A stretch of DNA of 64,000 nucleotides from an uncultured Oscillospiraceae bacterium (lineage in GTDB: Bacteria > Bacillota > Clostridia > Oscillospirales > Ruminococcaceae). The position numbers and the translations under genes are program-made. The stretch lies in contig CAJTVI010000004.1 in the NCBI GenBank assembly GCA_910579545.1, positions 22,148 through 86,147 of the forward strand. Reading direction: 5' to 3'. This document shows, one piece after another, positions 33,651-42,030 of this stretch. The notes beneath the pieces were generated by a model. It was not told where the DNA came from and ran no database searches. It was given only the letters and a program-made list of their open reading frames with translations. Numbering within the stretch: the first letter of the stretch is position 1; each line of letters begins with the position of its first letter.

Positions 33651-34334
33651 TTATAAACGCTCCAGCATGCCCGCCACAATGGCGGTGGCCGTTTGGATGT
33701 ACGCGTCGATGCTGAAATCCCGTTCCACGATCCGCTCGCGGCCCTCTTCGTCCGCCTCGTCGCTCATCGCCCGCAGGATCACGCAGGGCACCCCGTTGCG
33801 GGCGGCGATCTGGCTCACCGCCGCCCCCTCCATCTCCACGCAGTCCGGCTCCACGGCGGCGGCAATGGCGTTTTTGGTCTCGGCATCCCCCACAAAGCGG
33901 TCGCCGGTGGCGATCTTGCCCACTAAATACACCGTGCCCGCCGCCTCGCAGGCCGCCATCGCGGCGGCGATCATCTCGGGGTCGCCAGTATAGGTTTTCA
34001 AAAAGGGCGCGCTCTGGCAGATCATCTCGTCCTCGGCGTCGTGGTACACCACCTCGGCGCCGATCACCACGTCCCCAATGCCGATCTCACTGCTCATGTT
34101 GCCCGCAATGCCCGAAAAGATGATCCGCTCGGCTCCATATTTGGTGATCAGCACCTGGGTGGTGGAGGCCGCATTGGCCTTGCCCATGCCGGCGCAGCAC
34201 ACCACCAGCTGCTTGCCGCCCAAAGCCCCCTTGTGGTAGCGCACCCCGGCGTACTCCTCCTCGGTGCGGCCGGTCAGCCTTGCGCACAGCTGGGTCACTT
34301 CCTCGGGCATCGCGCCCATGATCCCATACACCAT
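33651..34334 (-). CDS. mtnN: 5'-methylthioadenosine/S-adenosylhomocysteine nucleosidase
   Basis: The enzyme cleaves MTA and SAH to adenine and a thioribose, detoxifying products of SAM use. The 227-residue product carries the family motifs: IMGAMPEEV at the start, VVCCAGMGKANAA, FSGIAGN, the substrate-binding VEMEGAAVSQIA (Glu and Met) and LRAMSDEAD with the catalytic Asp. The start at 34334 has a GGGAGG site. A short unknown gene follows after 14 bp. Confidence 0.95.
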   Translation of the reverse strand: MVYGIMGAMPEEVTQLCARLTGRTEEEYAGVRYHKGALGGKQLVVCCAGMGKANAASTTQVLITKYGAERIIFSGIAGNMSSEIGIGDVVIGAEVVYHDAEDEMICQSAPFLKTYTGDPEMIAAAMAACEAAGTVYLVGKIATGDRFVGDAETKNAIAAAVEPDCVEMEGAAVSQIAARNGVPCVILRAMSDEADEEGRERIVERDFSIDAYIQTATAIVAGMLERL

Positions 34335-34453
34335 TGGTATTTCCTCCCTCTGTGTTTTTATCTGGTTTGCCTTAGCCCGTTTTTTGCGCCCGGCCGGGAC
34401 GTTTTTGCCTGTGCGGCATTTACTGCGCGCGGCGCCCGGCCTTGCGCAGCCCC

Positions 34454-35566
34454 TTACACGTTAAACAAAAACTCGATGATGTCCCCGTCCTGCACCACAT
34501 ACTCCTTGCCCTCGGTGCGCTGCAGGCCCTTGGCCTTTACATTGGCCATGCTGTAGCCGCAGCCGGCAAAGTCGTCGTAGGCCACCACGCTGGCCCGGAT
34601 AAAGCCCCGCTCAAAATCCGAGTGGATCTTGCCGGCGGCCTGGGGGGCCTTGGTGCCCCGGCGGATGGTCCAGGCCCGGCACTCCTTTTTGCCGTCGGTC
34701 AAAAAGCTGATGAGCCCCAAAAGGTGGTAGCTGGCCTCGATCAGGTTGTCCAGCCCGGTGGCGGTGATGCCCATCTCGGCCAAAAAGGCCCGCTTTTCCT
34801 CGGGCGGGTAGTCGGCAATGTCCTCCTCGGTCTTGGCGCAGATCGGGATGCACTCGGCCCCCTCTTTTTCGGCCAGCGCCCGCACCGCCTGGTAGTGGGG
34901 GTTTTGCTCCATGCCGTCCATCAGATCGTCCTCGCTCATGTTGGCGGCGTAGATCACCGGCTTCGCGGTCAGCAGGCCCAGCTCCCGCAGCAAAGCGGCG
35001 GCCTCCTCGCTGTCGTCCCCGGGCTGGAAGGTGCGGGCGTTGGCCCCGCGGCCCAGATGCTCCTCCAGCGCGGCCAGCAAAGCGGCGGCCGGCGCGGCCT
35101 TTTTGTCGCCGGTCTTGGCGGCCTTGGCAAACTTGGCCGCCCGGTTGGACACCGCCTCCAGGTCGCTCAGGATCAGCTCGGTGTCGATGGTCTCAATGTC
35201 CCGCAGGGGGTCCACCCCGCCCTCCACATGCACCACGTCGGTGCCCTCAAAGCAGCGCACCACATGCACAATGGCATCGCACTCCCGGATGTTGCCCAAA
35301 AATTTGTTGCCCAGCCCCTCGCCCTTGGACGCGCCCTTTACAAGGCCGGCAATATCCACAAACTCCACGATGGCGGGCGTTTTTTTATTGGTCTGCCAAA
35401 TTTCGGCCAGCTTGTCGAGCCGGGCGTCCGGCACCGGCACGATGCCGGTGTTGGGGTCGATGGTGCAAAAGGGGTAGTTGGCCGCCGCCGCGTTTTTGGT
35501 GCTGGTGATCGCGTTGAACAGGGTGCTCTTGCCCACGTTGGGCAGCCCCACGATGCCTAATTTCAT
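34454..35566 (-). CDS. ychF: Ribosome-binding ATPase YchF (OLA1 family)
   Basis: YchF is a conserved TRAFAC ATPase of the Obg group that prefers ATP and associates with ribosomes. The 370-residue product has G1 GLPNVGKST (residues 6-14), G3 in VDIAGLVKGAS, the NMSE motif in place of NKxD, and a C-terminal TGS domain ending VQDGDIIEFLFNV. Length and motifs are standard. It is a single-gene unit with a strong promoter and an unusual leader containing two tandem 20-bp repeats. Confidence 0.97.
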   Translation of the reverse strand: MKLGIVGLPNVGKSTLFNAITSTKNAAAANYPFCTIDPNTGIVPVPDARLDKLAEIWQTNKKTPAIVEFVDIAGLVKGASKGEGLGNKFLGNIRECDAIVHVVRCFEGTDVVHVEGGVDPLRDIETIDTELILSDLEAVSNRAAKFAKAAKTGDKKAAPAAALLAALEEHLGRGANARTFQPGDDSEEAAALLRELGLLTAKPVIYAANMSEDDLMDGMEQNPHYQAVRALAEKEGAECIPICAKTEEDIADYPPEEKRAFLAEMGITATGLDNLIEASYHLLGLISFLTDGKKECRAWTIRRGTKAPQAAGKIHSDFERGFIRASVVAYDDFAGCGYSMANVKAKGLQRTEGKEYVVQDGDIIEFLFNV

Positions 35567-35584
35567 CTGTCCTCACATCTCCCA

Positions 35585-35624
35585 AAAGATCCTTAAAATC
35601 AAACAAAGATCCTTAATGTTAAAC
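35585..35624. repeat. Two tandem 20-bp repeats in the ychF leader
   Basis: Units 35585-35604 and 35605-35624 share aaagatccttaa and aaac and differ at three positions. They lie between the ychF promoter and its start, so they are transcribed into the 5' leader. Confidence 0.75.
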
Positions 35625-35636
35625 TAAGCCCATCTG

Positions 35637-35665
35637 ATTGTAGCATAACGGCCGGGGTTTCTCAA
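35637..35665 (-). promoter_or_regulatory. SigmaA promoter of ychF
   Basis: On the minus strand TTGAGA and TACAAT are separated by 17 bp, about 70 bp before ychF. Confidence 0.8.
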
Positions 35666-35682
35666 GGGCCGGCTGCCGGCAT

Positions 35683-35711
35683 TTGCCTGCGGGCGGCGGC
35701 TATGTTATACT
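35683..35711 (+). promoter_or_regulatory. SigmaA-type promoter without an adjacent gene
   Basis: TTGCCT and TATACT are 17 bp apart. The next start codon supported by a ribosome site is 310 bp downstream. The transcript would run through the 59-bp hairpin element at 35789-35847. A second promoter (35910) serves the next gene. Confidence 0.6.
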
Positions 35712-35788
35712 CTTGCAAAAAGGGCTTCCCCCTCCTCCCAGGCCGGGAGTGTCTAAACCGGAGAGAGATACCCGGTAGCCGGGTGCGT

Positions 35789-35847
35789 GGGAGCAGTCTC
35801 TCAAGGCAACAGGACCCCTGCCCCGAAAGCCTTTCGAGACTCTCCCC
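35789..35847 (+). repeat. 59-bp hairpin element, copy 2
   Basis: Nearly identical to copies 1 and 3. It starts gggagcagtctctcaagg and ends cctttcgagactctcccc, which pair imperfectly. Upstream flank similarity with copy 1 extends about 40 bp. Confidence 0.85.
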
Positions 35848-35909
35848 CACCCCCGGTTTTAGCCCCCTAAAACTCCTTGAAATGGACACCCCCTCCCAGG
35901 CCCCGGGGC

Positions 35910-35938
35910 TTGACAACCGCGGGCGGAGGGCCTATGCT
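35910..35938 (+). promoter_or_regulatory. SigmaA promoter of the NifX-like gene
   Basis: A perfect TTGACA and TATGCT are 17 bp apart, about 85 bp before the start codon. Confidence 0.75.
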
Positions 35939-36021
35939 GAAAAGAACCGGGGCCGGCGCAGCACTGCAAGCAAGGGCCGCCGCGCCCCAAAAATCAACCC
36001 CCAAACCAAAGGAGACAACCC

Positions 36022-36432
36022 ATGAAGATCGCAGCAACCTACGAAAACGGCCAGATTTTCCAGCATTTTGGGCGCACCGAACAGTTTAAGGTATACGAGA
36101 TCACCGACGGCAGGGTAACCGCCAGCGAGGTGGTGGGCACAAATGGCAGCGGCCATGGCGCGCTGTCCGGGGTGCTGCAGGCGCTGGGGGTGGACACCCT
36201 GATCTGCGGCGGCATCGGCGGCGGGGCGCAGCAGGCGCTGGCCGCGGCCGGCATCCGGCTGTACGGCGGCGTGTCTGGCGAAGCCGACGCGGCGGTCGAG
36301 GCGCTGCTGGCCGGGCGGCTGGCCTTTGACCCGGCGGTGCAGTGCGATCACCACGGCCATGGCCATGCCGCCGGTGAGGGCCATGCCTGCGGCAGCGAAG
36401 GCTGCGGCGGGCATACCTGCGGCGGGCATTGA
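36022..36432 (+). CDS. NifX/NafY-family (dinitrogenase Fe-Mo cofactor-like) protein with His/Cys tail
   Basis: The 136-residue product has the family start MKIAATYENGQIFQHFGRTEQFKVYEI and the central LICGGIGGGAQQALAAAGI. In nitrogen fixers such domains carry FeMo-cofactor precursors; stand-alone copies in anaerobes probably handle other Fe-S or metal clusters. The last 30 residues are a metal-binding tail rich in His, Cys and Gly (CDHHGHGHAA, then CGSEGCGGHTCGGH). No nif genes are nearby. ATG 36022 follows AAAGGAG. The next gene (GtrII-type) begins 15 bp later and may be cotranscribed. Confidence 0.85.
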   Translation: MKIAATYENGQIFQHFGRTEQFKVYEITDGRVTASEVVGTNGSGHGALSGVLQALGVDTLICGGIGGGAQQALAAAGIRLYGGVSGEADAAVEALLAGRLAFDPAVQCDHHGHGHAAGEGHACGSEGCGGHTCGGH

Positions 36433-36447
36433 AAAGGAGTGGACTGG

Positions 36448-38007
36448 ATGGAACAATGGATGCCGGATAGAGTGCTGGCCTGGATCAAAAGGATCCCCCG
36501 CCCCCATCGCTGTGCCTTTTGGGGGGTCTGGCTGGCCGGGCTGTTTGCCCACGGCTATATGTTTGCCAACAAGCTGCCCAACCACGATGATGTGCAGTCC
36601 TTTTGGGGCAAGGGCGCCGGCATGAGCCTGGGGCGGTGGGGGCTCAGCCTTGTGGGCCGGCTGGACGGCTCTTTCAGCGCCCCCTGGATGCTGGGGCTGT
36701 TTTCGCTGTGCCTCCTGGCAGCGGCGGCCATGCTGATGGTGGAGATCTTAGAGATCAAAAGGCCGCTCTTTGCGGCGCTGGCCGGCGCGGTGCTGGTGGT
36801 GTTTCCCACCGTGACCAGCATGTTCGCCTATATGTTTACCAGCGACGCCTACGCCCTCTCGGTGCTGCTGGCGGTGCTGGCGGCCTGGCTGGCCCGCAAA
36901 GGGCGCTGGTGGCTGCTGGCCGCGGCAGCCTGCATAACCGTTTCCCTCTCGCTCTACCAGGCCTTTTTTGGCTGGGCGGCGGCTTTGCTGGTCTACGGCC
37001 TTTATGCCCGCAGCATCCAGCCAAAGGCCAGCGCTAAAGCCATTTTTTGGGACGGCGTTTGCCAGGCGGGCGCCCTTGCACTGGGCATGGCGGCCTATCT
37101 GGGGCTGACCCGGGCTTTTTTGGCCTTGTCCGACACCGAGCTGGACGGCTACATGCACGCCGATCAGATGGGCGAGATGCACCTGAGCTGGCTGCCCGGC
37201 CAGCTGCGGGATGCCTACCGGGAGTTTTTTGGGGTCTGGAAGCTGGGCAGCAACCGGGGGATGGCCAACAGCTTTGGCATCCGCCTGCTGCTTGCCGGCT
37301 GCCTTGTGCTGTTCTGCCTTTTGCTGGCGGAGGGCATTTTGCGGCAGCTTTTGCGCCGCAAATACCCTGAGGCCGCGCTGGCCCTTTTGCTGGCGGCGCT
37401 TTTCCCGGTGGCGGTCAACACCATCTGGCTGATGCACACCAGCAGCGTGCACACCCTGATGTGCTATCCCCTGTGCATGCTGCCCATCGCATTGCTGGCC
37501 CGGTGCGACGGCTGGAGCGCCCTTCGTTTTCCCAAGGGGGGCGCAGGGGTGGTGCGGCTGGCCGGCTGCTGGCTGGTAACCGGCTGCGTGGGGCTGCTGG
37601 CTTTGCGCTACGGCATGCTGGCCAACGAGGCCTATCTCGAGATGCAGATCAACCACACCCGCCGGCTTTCGTACTGGAACAGCATCGTTACCCAGATCCG
37701 CAGCCTGCCGGAGTATGACCCCAGCCTGCCGGTGGCGCTGGTGGGCAGCAACAGCGAGGACCCGGGCCTGCCCTCCTGGTGGCACAACCAAGACCTGGAC
37801 CGTCTGTGCGGGGTGGATCTGAGGATCCGCCAGTATTCGGACCAGCGGTTTTTAAACCTCTACCTTGCCTATGCCCCGGCTTACGCCGACCCCATTGCCA
37901 TGGGCCAGCTGCCCGAGGTGCAGGCCATGCCCAGCTACCCGGCCCGCGGCTCGGTGGGCATCGTGGATGGGGTGATCGTGGTAAAGATCTGCGATATCGA
38001 ACTGTAG
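36448..38007 (+). CDS. GtrII-type membrane glucosyltransferase paralogue 1
   Basis: The 519-residue product has about 11 membrane helices and the pattern of Glucos_trans_II (GtrII) proteins. It has HGYMFANKLPNHDD at the first outer loop with the Asp pair, FAYMFTSDAY, LSLYQAFFGW, MHTSSVHTLMCYPLCMLPIA, NEAYLEMQINHTRRLSYW and a C-terminal DGVIVVKI end. GtrII enzymes add glucose from undecaprenyl-phosphate-glucose to a surface polymer such as O-antigen; in a Gram-positive the acceptor would be a wall polymer (inference). ATG 36448 is preferred over GTG 36439 because AGGAG is correctly spaced. It is the most divergent of the four paralogues here. Confidence 0.82.
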   Translation: MEQWMPDRVLAWIKRIPRPHRCAFWGVWLAGLFAHGYMFANKLPNHDDVQSFWGKGAGMSLGRWGLSLVGRLDGSFSAPWMLGLFSLCLLAAAAMLMVEILEIKRPLFAALAGAVLVVFPTVTSMFAYMFTSDAYALSVLLAVLAAWLARKGRWWLLAAAACITVSLSLYQAFFGWAAALLVYGLYARSIQPKASAKAIFWDGVCQAGALALGMAAYLGLTRAFLALSDTELDGYMHADQMGEMHLSWLPGQLRDAYREFFGVWKLGSNRGMANSFGIRLLLAGCLVLFCLLLAEGILRQLLRRKYPEAALALLLAALFPVAVNTIWLMHTSSVHTLMCYPLCMLPIALLARCDGWSALRFPKGGAGVVRLAGCWLVTGCVGLLALRYGMLANEAYLEMQINHTRRLSYWNSIVTQIRSLPEYDPSLPVALVGSNSEDPGLPSWWHNQDLDRLCGVDLRIRQYSDQRFLNLYLAYAPAYADPIAMGQLPEVQAMPSYPARGSVGIVDGVIVVKICDIEL

Positions 38008-38375
38008 CAAACGGCCCTGGGGTGGGGTTTCCCGCCCCGCAAGCAGCCCCAAGGGCTGTCCTTTCGCCGCCGCTTTGGCAGGGGCCTGCGTCTGCCGCCG
38101 CATCCGCGGCTGCTTTGCCTCTTTTTTCCTGCGCCCCGCCGGTTTTTTTGCCGGCGGGGCCCCTTTTTTGCCCTTCTGGGGCCGTCCCTCGCCCCAAAAA
38201 CGGCAGAAAAGGGGCAAAAGGGGTGGCGCGCGGGCGAAAAATAGTGTAAAATAAATGGATGTATGGGCATGGGCCTTTTGCGGCGCCCATCCCTGTCCGG
38301 CACAAGGGCCGATCCACAAGGCGGGAACGGCCGGGCGCGCTGCCCGGCGTTCCGGCTGCAAAGGAAGCGTGAGAT
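38008..38375. other. Intergenic region before the SGNH lipoprotein
   Basis: This 368-bp stretch has no gene; it contains a terminator at 38133-38169. A TAAAAT box at about 38247 lacks a convincing -35 box. Confidence 0.5.
38133..38169 (+). terminator. Terminator after GtrII paralogue 1
   Basis: A 10-bp GC stem (38133-38142 with 38151-38160) with a T-rich loop is followed by ccc and six T residues. Confidence 0.7.
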
Positions 38376-40025
38376 GTGAAACGATATGATCTGCAAAAGC
38401 GGCGGCAGGGGCCCCTGGCCGCCGGCGTCTGCCTTTTGCTGGCGGCGGCCCTCACCCTGGCGCTGCTGGCCGCCGGCTGCTCGGGCAGCAGTGCGCCCTC
38501 CTCCGCCCCGGCCTCCAGCATGGGGGCCTCCAGCATCGTGGTAAACCCGGACGACGCGGATTACGACAAAACCGCCGGCGTGATCGACAAGACCGCCTAT
38601 GGCGGCACCGTGCTGGAAGAAACCAAGGACGCCGGGCGGGAGTACCTGGACGAAACCCTCTTTTTGGGCGACTCCAACACCTACCGCTACATGATGTATG
38701 GGGACGAAACCGGCCAGGCCTTTACCGGGCTGGACAACAACATCGGCGTGGTGAGCATGGGCGCGGGGGCGATCACCTCCCTCAAGTGCATGCAGTTCAA
38801 GGGCTATGCCTCCCCGGTGACCATGCCGGAGGCGGTGGCCCTGATCCAGCCCCGCCGGATCATCATCTGCTTTGGCACCAACAACTTAGGCGGCGGCACC
38901 GAGAGCTTTATCAAGAGCTACCGGGACGGCCTTGCCGCCATCCACAAGGCGTACAAATACGCCGACATCATTGTGAGCGCGGTGCCCCCGCTGGACCGGC
39001 AGCGGGAGAACGGCAACCTCTCGATGAAGCAGGTGGACGCCTTTAACGCGGCCATCGCCGCCATGTGCAAGGAGGAGGGCTACAAGTTCCTGGACACCAG
39101 CGAGGCCCTCAAGGACCCGGCCACCGGCTGGGCCCGCAAGGACTATACCCTCGGCGATGGGGTGCACCTCTCCAAGGATGGGGTGACCGCCCTCTTCAAG
39201 TACATCCGCACCCACGCCTACATCACCGAGGATACCCGGCCCAAGCCCCTCAAGCCGGTGCCCAAGGCCGAGGGGGTGCCCCCGGGGCTGATCAGCCAGG
39301 ACCCCATCGCGGTGCGCGGCGCCCGGGTGCCGGTGGAGTTTGTAGCCGGCGAGGGCGGGCACATCGAGGGCGCGACCAGCCAGAAGGTCAAAAAAGGCCA
39401 AAGCTGCTCGGCCGTGACCGCCGTGCCGGACGACGGCTGGGAGTTTGATCACTGGACCGTGAGTTACGGCAGCGCCGGCGGCAGCGCCACCCTGACCTTT
39501 ACGGTGCCGGGCGACGCGGACGCCAACGGCATTGTGATCACCGCGCACTTCAGCGAAAAAGAGTGCAGCCACGACTGGTCCGAGAGCGGCCGCACCGAGC
39601 CCACCTGCGGCGCCGACGGCACGGTGTATTACAGGTGCAGATGGTGCGGCGAGGAAAGGTCCGAGACCATTGGCGCGACCGGGAGCCACAGCTTTAACGA
39701 GAGCGGCCAATGTACCGTCTGCGGATACCAGCAGCCCTGCAACATTTGCGGTCAGACCGGGCATCTGGCGGCAAACTGCCCTCAAAACATCCCCACCTGC
39801 ACAATCTGCGGACAGCAGGGGCACACACAGGATTCTTGCCCCAACATTTGCAAGGAATGCGGGCAAAGCACTCTGGATGGACATACGCATACGCCGCAGC
39901 CAGAAGAGCCAACGCCAACGGAGCCAACGCCAACGGAGCCAACGCCAACGGAGCCAACGCCAACAGAGCCAACGCCAACGGACTCCTCCAGCGATGACAC
40001 CCCTCCCGCAGATCCCTCCGCATGA
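38376..40025 (+). CDS. SGNH/GDSL-hydrolase lipoprotein with two CCHC zinc knuckles
   Basis: The 549-residue product has a lipobox (LLAAGC, Cys near 34) and a Ser-rich linker. An SGNH hydrolase domain (about 85-290) carries FLGDSN (Ser100), CFGTNN and GDGVHLSKDG. A beta-repeat domain (about 310-390) of the InlB B-repeat kind precedes a W-x-C-rich segment (CSHDWSESGRTEPTCGADG, RCRWCGE) common in gut Firmicutes wall proteins. Two retroviral-type zinc knuckles follow at 455-468 and 475-488 (C-x2-C-x4-H-x4-C), then five EPTPT repeats. SGNH enzymes of this type often de-acylate or acylate glycans. GTG 38376 has an AAGGAAG site. The knuckles are very unusual in a bacterial exported protein. Confidence 0.85.
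   Translation: MKRYDLQKRRQGPLAAGVCLLLAAALTLALLAAGCSGSSAPSSAPASSMGASSIVVNPDDADYDKTAGVIDKTAYGGTVLEETKDAGREYLDETLFLGDSNTYRYMMYGDETGQAFTGLDNNIGVVSMGAGAITSLKCMQFKGYASPVTMPEAVALIQPRRIIICFGTNNLGGGTESFIKSYRDGLAAIHKAYKYADIIVSAVPPLDRQRENGNLSMKQVDAFNAAIAAMCKEEGYKFLDTSEALKDPATGWARKDYTLGDGVHLSKDGVTALFKYIRTHAYITEDTRPKPLKPVPKAEGVPPGLISQDPIAVRGARVPVEFVAGEGGHIEGATSQKVKKGQSCSAVTAVPDDGWEFDHWTVSYGSAGGSATLTFTVPGDADANGIVITAHFSEKECSHDWSESGRTEPTCGADGTVYYRCRWCGEERSETIGATGSHSFNESGQCTVCGYQQPCNICGQTGHLAANCPQNIPTCTICGQQGHTQDSCPNICKECGQSTLDGHTHTPQPEEPTPTEPTPTEPTPTEPTPTEPTPTDSSSDDTPPADPSA
39906..39980 (+). repeat. Five 15-bp tandem repeats in the lipoprotein gene
   Basis: The unit gagccaacgccaacg occurs five times (one base variant in unit 4) and encodes EPTPT repeats near the C-terminus. 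Being a multiple of three, it can expand or contract without a frameshift. Confidence 0.9.
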
Positions 40026-40196
40026 CCCGGCACACCCCAAGGCCATCCTTTTAAATTTCCAAAGGGCCGGCAGGCCAGCGCGTTCCTGCCGGCCCTTTGC
40101 CCTCGCATCCGGGCCGGGCGCGTCAGCCCTTTCCCCGGCCGGCCTTTGCAGTTTTGCAGGCCCAAACAAAAGATCACAGGACCAAAGGAGCCTTTC

Positions 40197-41969
40197 ATGC
40201 AAAAGACCCATTCCCAGCCCAGCCGCGCCCTGATCCGGCGGTTCTGGCCCTACCTTGCCAAATACCGGCATATCGTGGCGCTGGACCTCTTCTGCGCCGC
40301 CCTGACCACCCTGTGCGAGATGGTGCTGCCGCTGATCATGCGCTACATCACCAACGCCGCCATGACCGACCTTGCCCTGCTCTCGGCCGGCATCATCCTG
40401 CGGCTGGGGGCGGTGTATCTGGCGCTGCGCATCATTGACGGCGCGGCCAACTTTTTTATGGCGGACATGGGCCATGTGATGGGGGTGTATGTGGAGACCG
40501 ACATGCGCCGCGACGCCTTTGGCCACCTGCAAAAGCTCAGCGACGCCTATTACTCCAACACCAAGGTGGGCCAGATCATGGGCCGCATCACCAACGACCT
40601 GTTTGATGTGACCGAGTTTTCCCACCACTGCCCCGAGGAGTTTTTTATCGCGGGGCTCAAGATCACGGTTTCCTTTATCATCCTCTGCCGCACCAGCGTG
40701 GCCCTTACCCTCATCCTGTTTGCCTGCGTGCCGCTCATGGCCGGGGTGTCCATGCTGCTCAACAGCCGGCTCAAGGGGGCCTTCCGCCGCCAGCGCCAGC
40801 AGATCGGCGAGCTGAACGCCCGCATTGAGGACAGCCTTTTGGGCGAGCGGGTGGTCAAGGCCTTTGCGGCCGAGGAACTGGAAAAAGAGAAGTTCGAACA
40901 GGGCAACCGCGCCTTCCAGGAGATCAAAAAAAAGACCTACGCCTACATGGCCGCCTTCCAGACCTCCACCCGCATGTTCGACGGCCTGATGTACCTGGTG
41001 GTGATCATGGCGGGCGGGCTGTTTTTGGTGTATGGAAAGATCGGCCCGGGGGATCTGGTGGCCTACATGCTGTATGTGACCACCCTGATCGCCACCATCC
41101 GCCGCATCGTGGAGTTTGCCGAGCAGTTCCAGCGGGGCATGACCGGCATCGAGCGGTTTTTTGAGATCATGGACGCGGACGTGGATATTTTTGACGAGCC
41201 GGGCGCGGCCGAACTGAAGGTCACCGCCGGGGCCATTACCTTAGAGGACGTGAGCTTTGAATACCCGGACGACCACAACAAGGTCTTGCGGCATGTTGAC
41301 CTTGCGGTGCGCCCGGGCGAGCGGCTGGCGCTGGTGGGCCCCTCGGGCGGGGGCAAGACCACCCTGTGCAGCCTGATCCCCCGGTTTTACGACGTGACCG
41401 GCGGGCGCATCCTGATCGACGGGCAGGACATCCGCTCGGTCACCCTCAAGAGCCTGCGGGAGGCCATTGGCATCGTGCAGCAGGACGTGTACCTTTTCAG
41501 CGGCAGCGTGCGGGAGAACATTGCCTACGGCAAGCCGGGGGCCACCGATGAAGAGATCGAGCAGGCGGCCCGGCTGGCCGGCGCGCACGAGTTCATCTGC
41601 CAGCTTAAGGATGGGTACGGCACCTATGTGGGCGAGCGGGGGGTCAAGCTGTCCGGCGGGCAGAAGCAGCGGCTCTCGATCGCCCGGGTCTTCCTCAAAA
41701 ACCCGCCGCTGCTGATCCTGGACGAGGCCACCAGCGCGCTGGACAACGAGAGCGAGCTGCTGGTGGGCAAAAGCCTTGAGGCGCTGGCCCACGGCCGCAC
41801 CACCCTTACCATTGCCCACCGGCTCACCACCATCCAGCACGCCGACCGCATTCTGGTGCTGGGCAAGGAGGGCATTGAGGAGGAGGGCACCCACGAGCAG
41901 CTTTTGGCCCGCGGGGGCGTTTACTACCGGCTGTGGAACGGTATTTTGGAGGAGGCCGCGGCCGGGTAA
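40197..41969 (+). CDS. ABC exporter, fused permease-ATPase (MsbA-like)
   Basis: The 590-residue half-transporter has six transmembrane helices (about 20-315) and an ATPase domain (about 345-580). The ATPase has Walker A GPSGGGKTT, Q-loop VQQDVYLFSG, signature LSGGQKQRLS, Walker B LLILDEATSA and H-loop IAHRLTT. It would act as a homodimer exporting a lipid, lipid-linked sugar, peptide or drug. The location between the SGNH lipoprotein and three GtrII-type genes (61-bp gap to the next) makes a lipid-linked saccharide flippase role attractive, but a multidrug-type exporter cannot be excluded. ATG 40197 follows AAAGGAG. Confidence 0.9.
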   Translation: MQKTHSQPSRALIRRFWPYLAKYRHIVALDLFCAALTTLCEMVLPLIMRYITNAAMTDLALLSAGIILRLGAVYLALRIIDGAANFFMADMGHVMGVYVETDMRRDAFGHLQKLSDAYYSNTKVGQIMGRITNDLFDVTEFSHHCPEEFFIAGLKITVSFIILCRTSVALTLILFACVPLMAGVSMLLNSRLKGAFRRQRQQIGELNARIEDSLLGERVVKAFAAEELEKEKFEQGNRAFQEIKKKTYAYMAAFQTSTRMFDGLMYLVVIMAGGLFLVYGKIGPGDLVAYMLYVTTLIATIRRIVEFAEQFQRGMTGIERFFEIMDADVDIFDEPGAAELKVTAGAITLEDVSFEYPDDHNKVLRHVDLAVRPGERLALVGPSGGGKTTLCSLIPRFYDVTGGRILIDGQDIRSVTLKSLREAIGIVQQDVYLFSGSVRENIAYGKPGATDEEIEQAARLAGAHEFICQLKDGYGTYVGERGVKLSGGQKQRLSIARVFLKNPPLLILDEATSALDNESELLVGKSLEALAHGRTTLTIAHRLTTIQHADRILVLGKEGIEEEGTHEQLLARGGVYYRLWNGILEEAAAG

Positions 41970-42030
41970 GGCCGGGGTATCCCGGACACTGCGCGGGCCC
42001 GCGGCCCGCCTGGCGAAAGGTCTGTGTGGT

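Noticed and set aside
40197..41969. ABC exporter as a bacteriocin or toxin exporter
   Set aside because: It lacks an N-terminal C39 peptidase domain, and no small precursor gene is adjacent.
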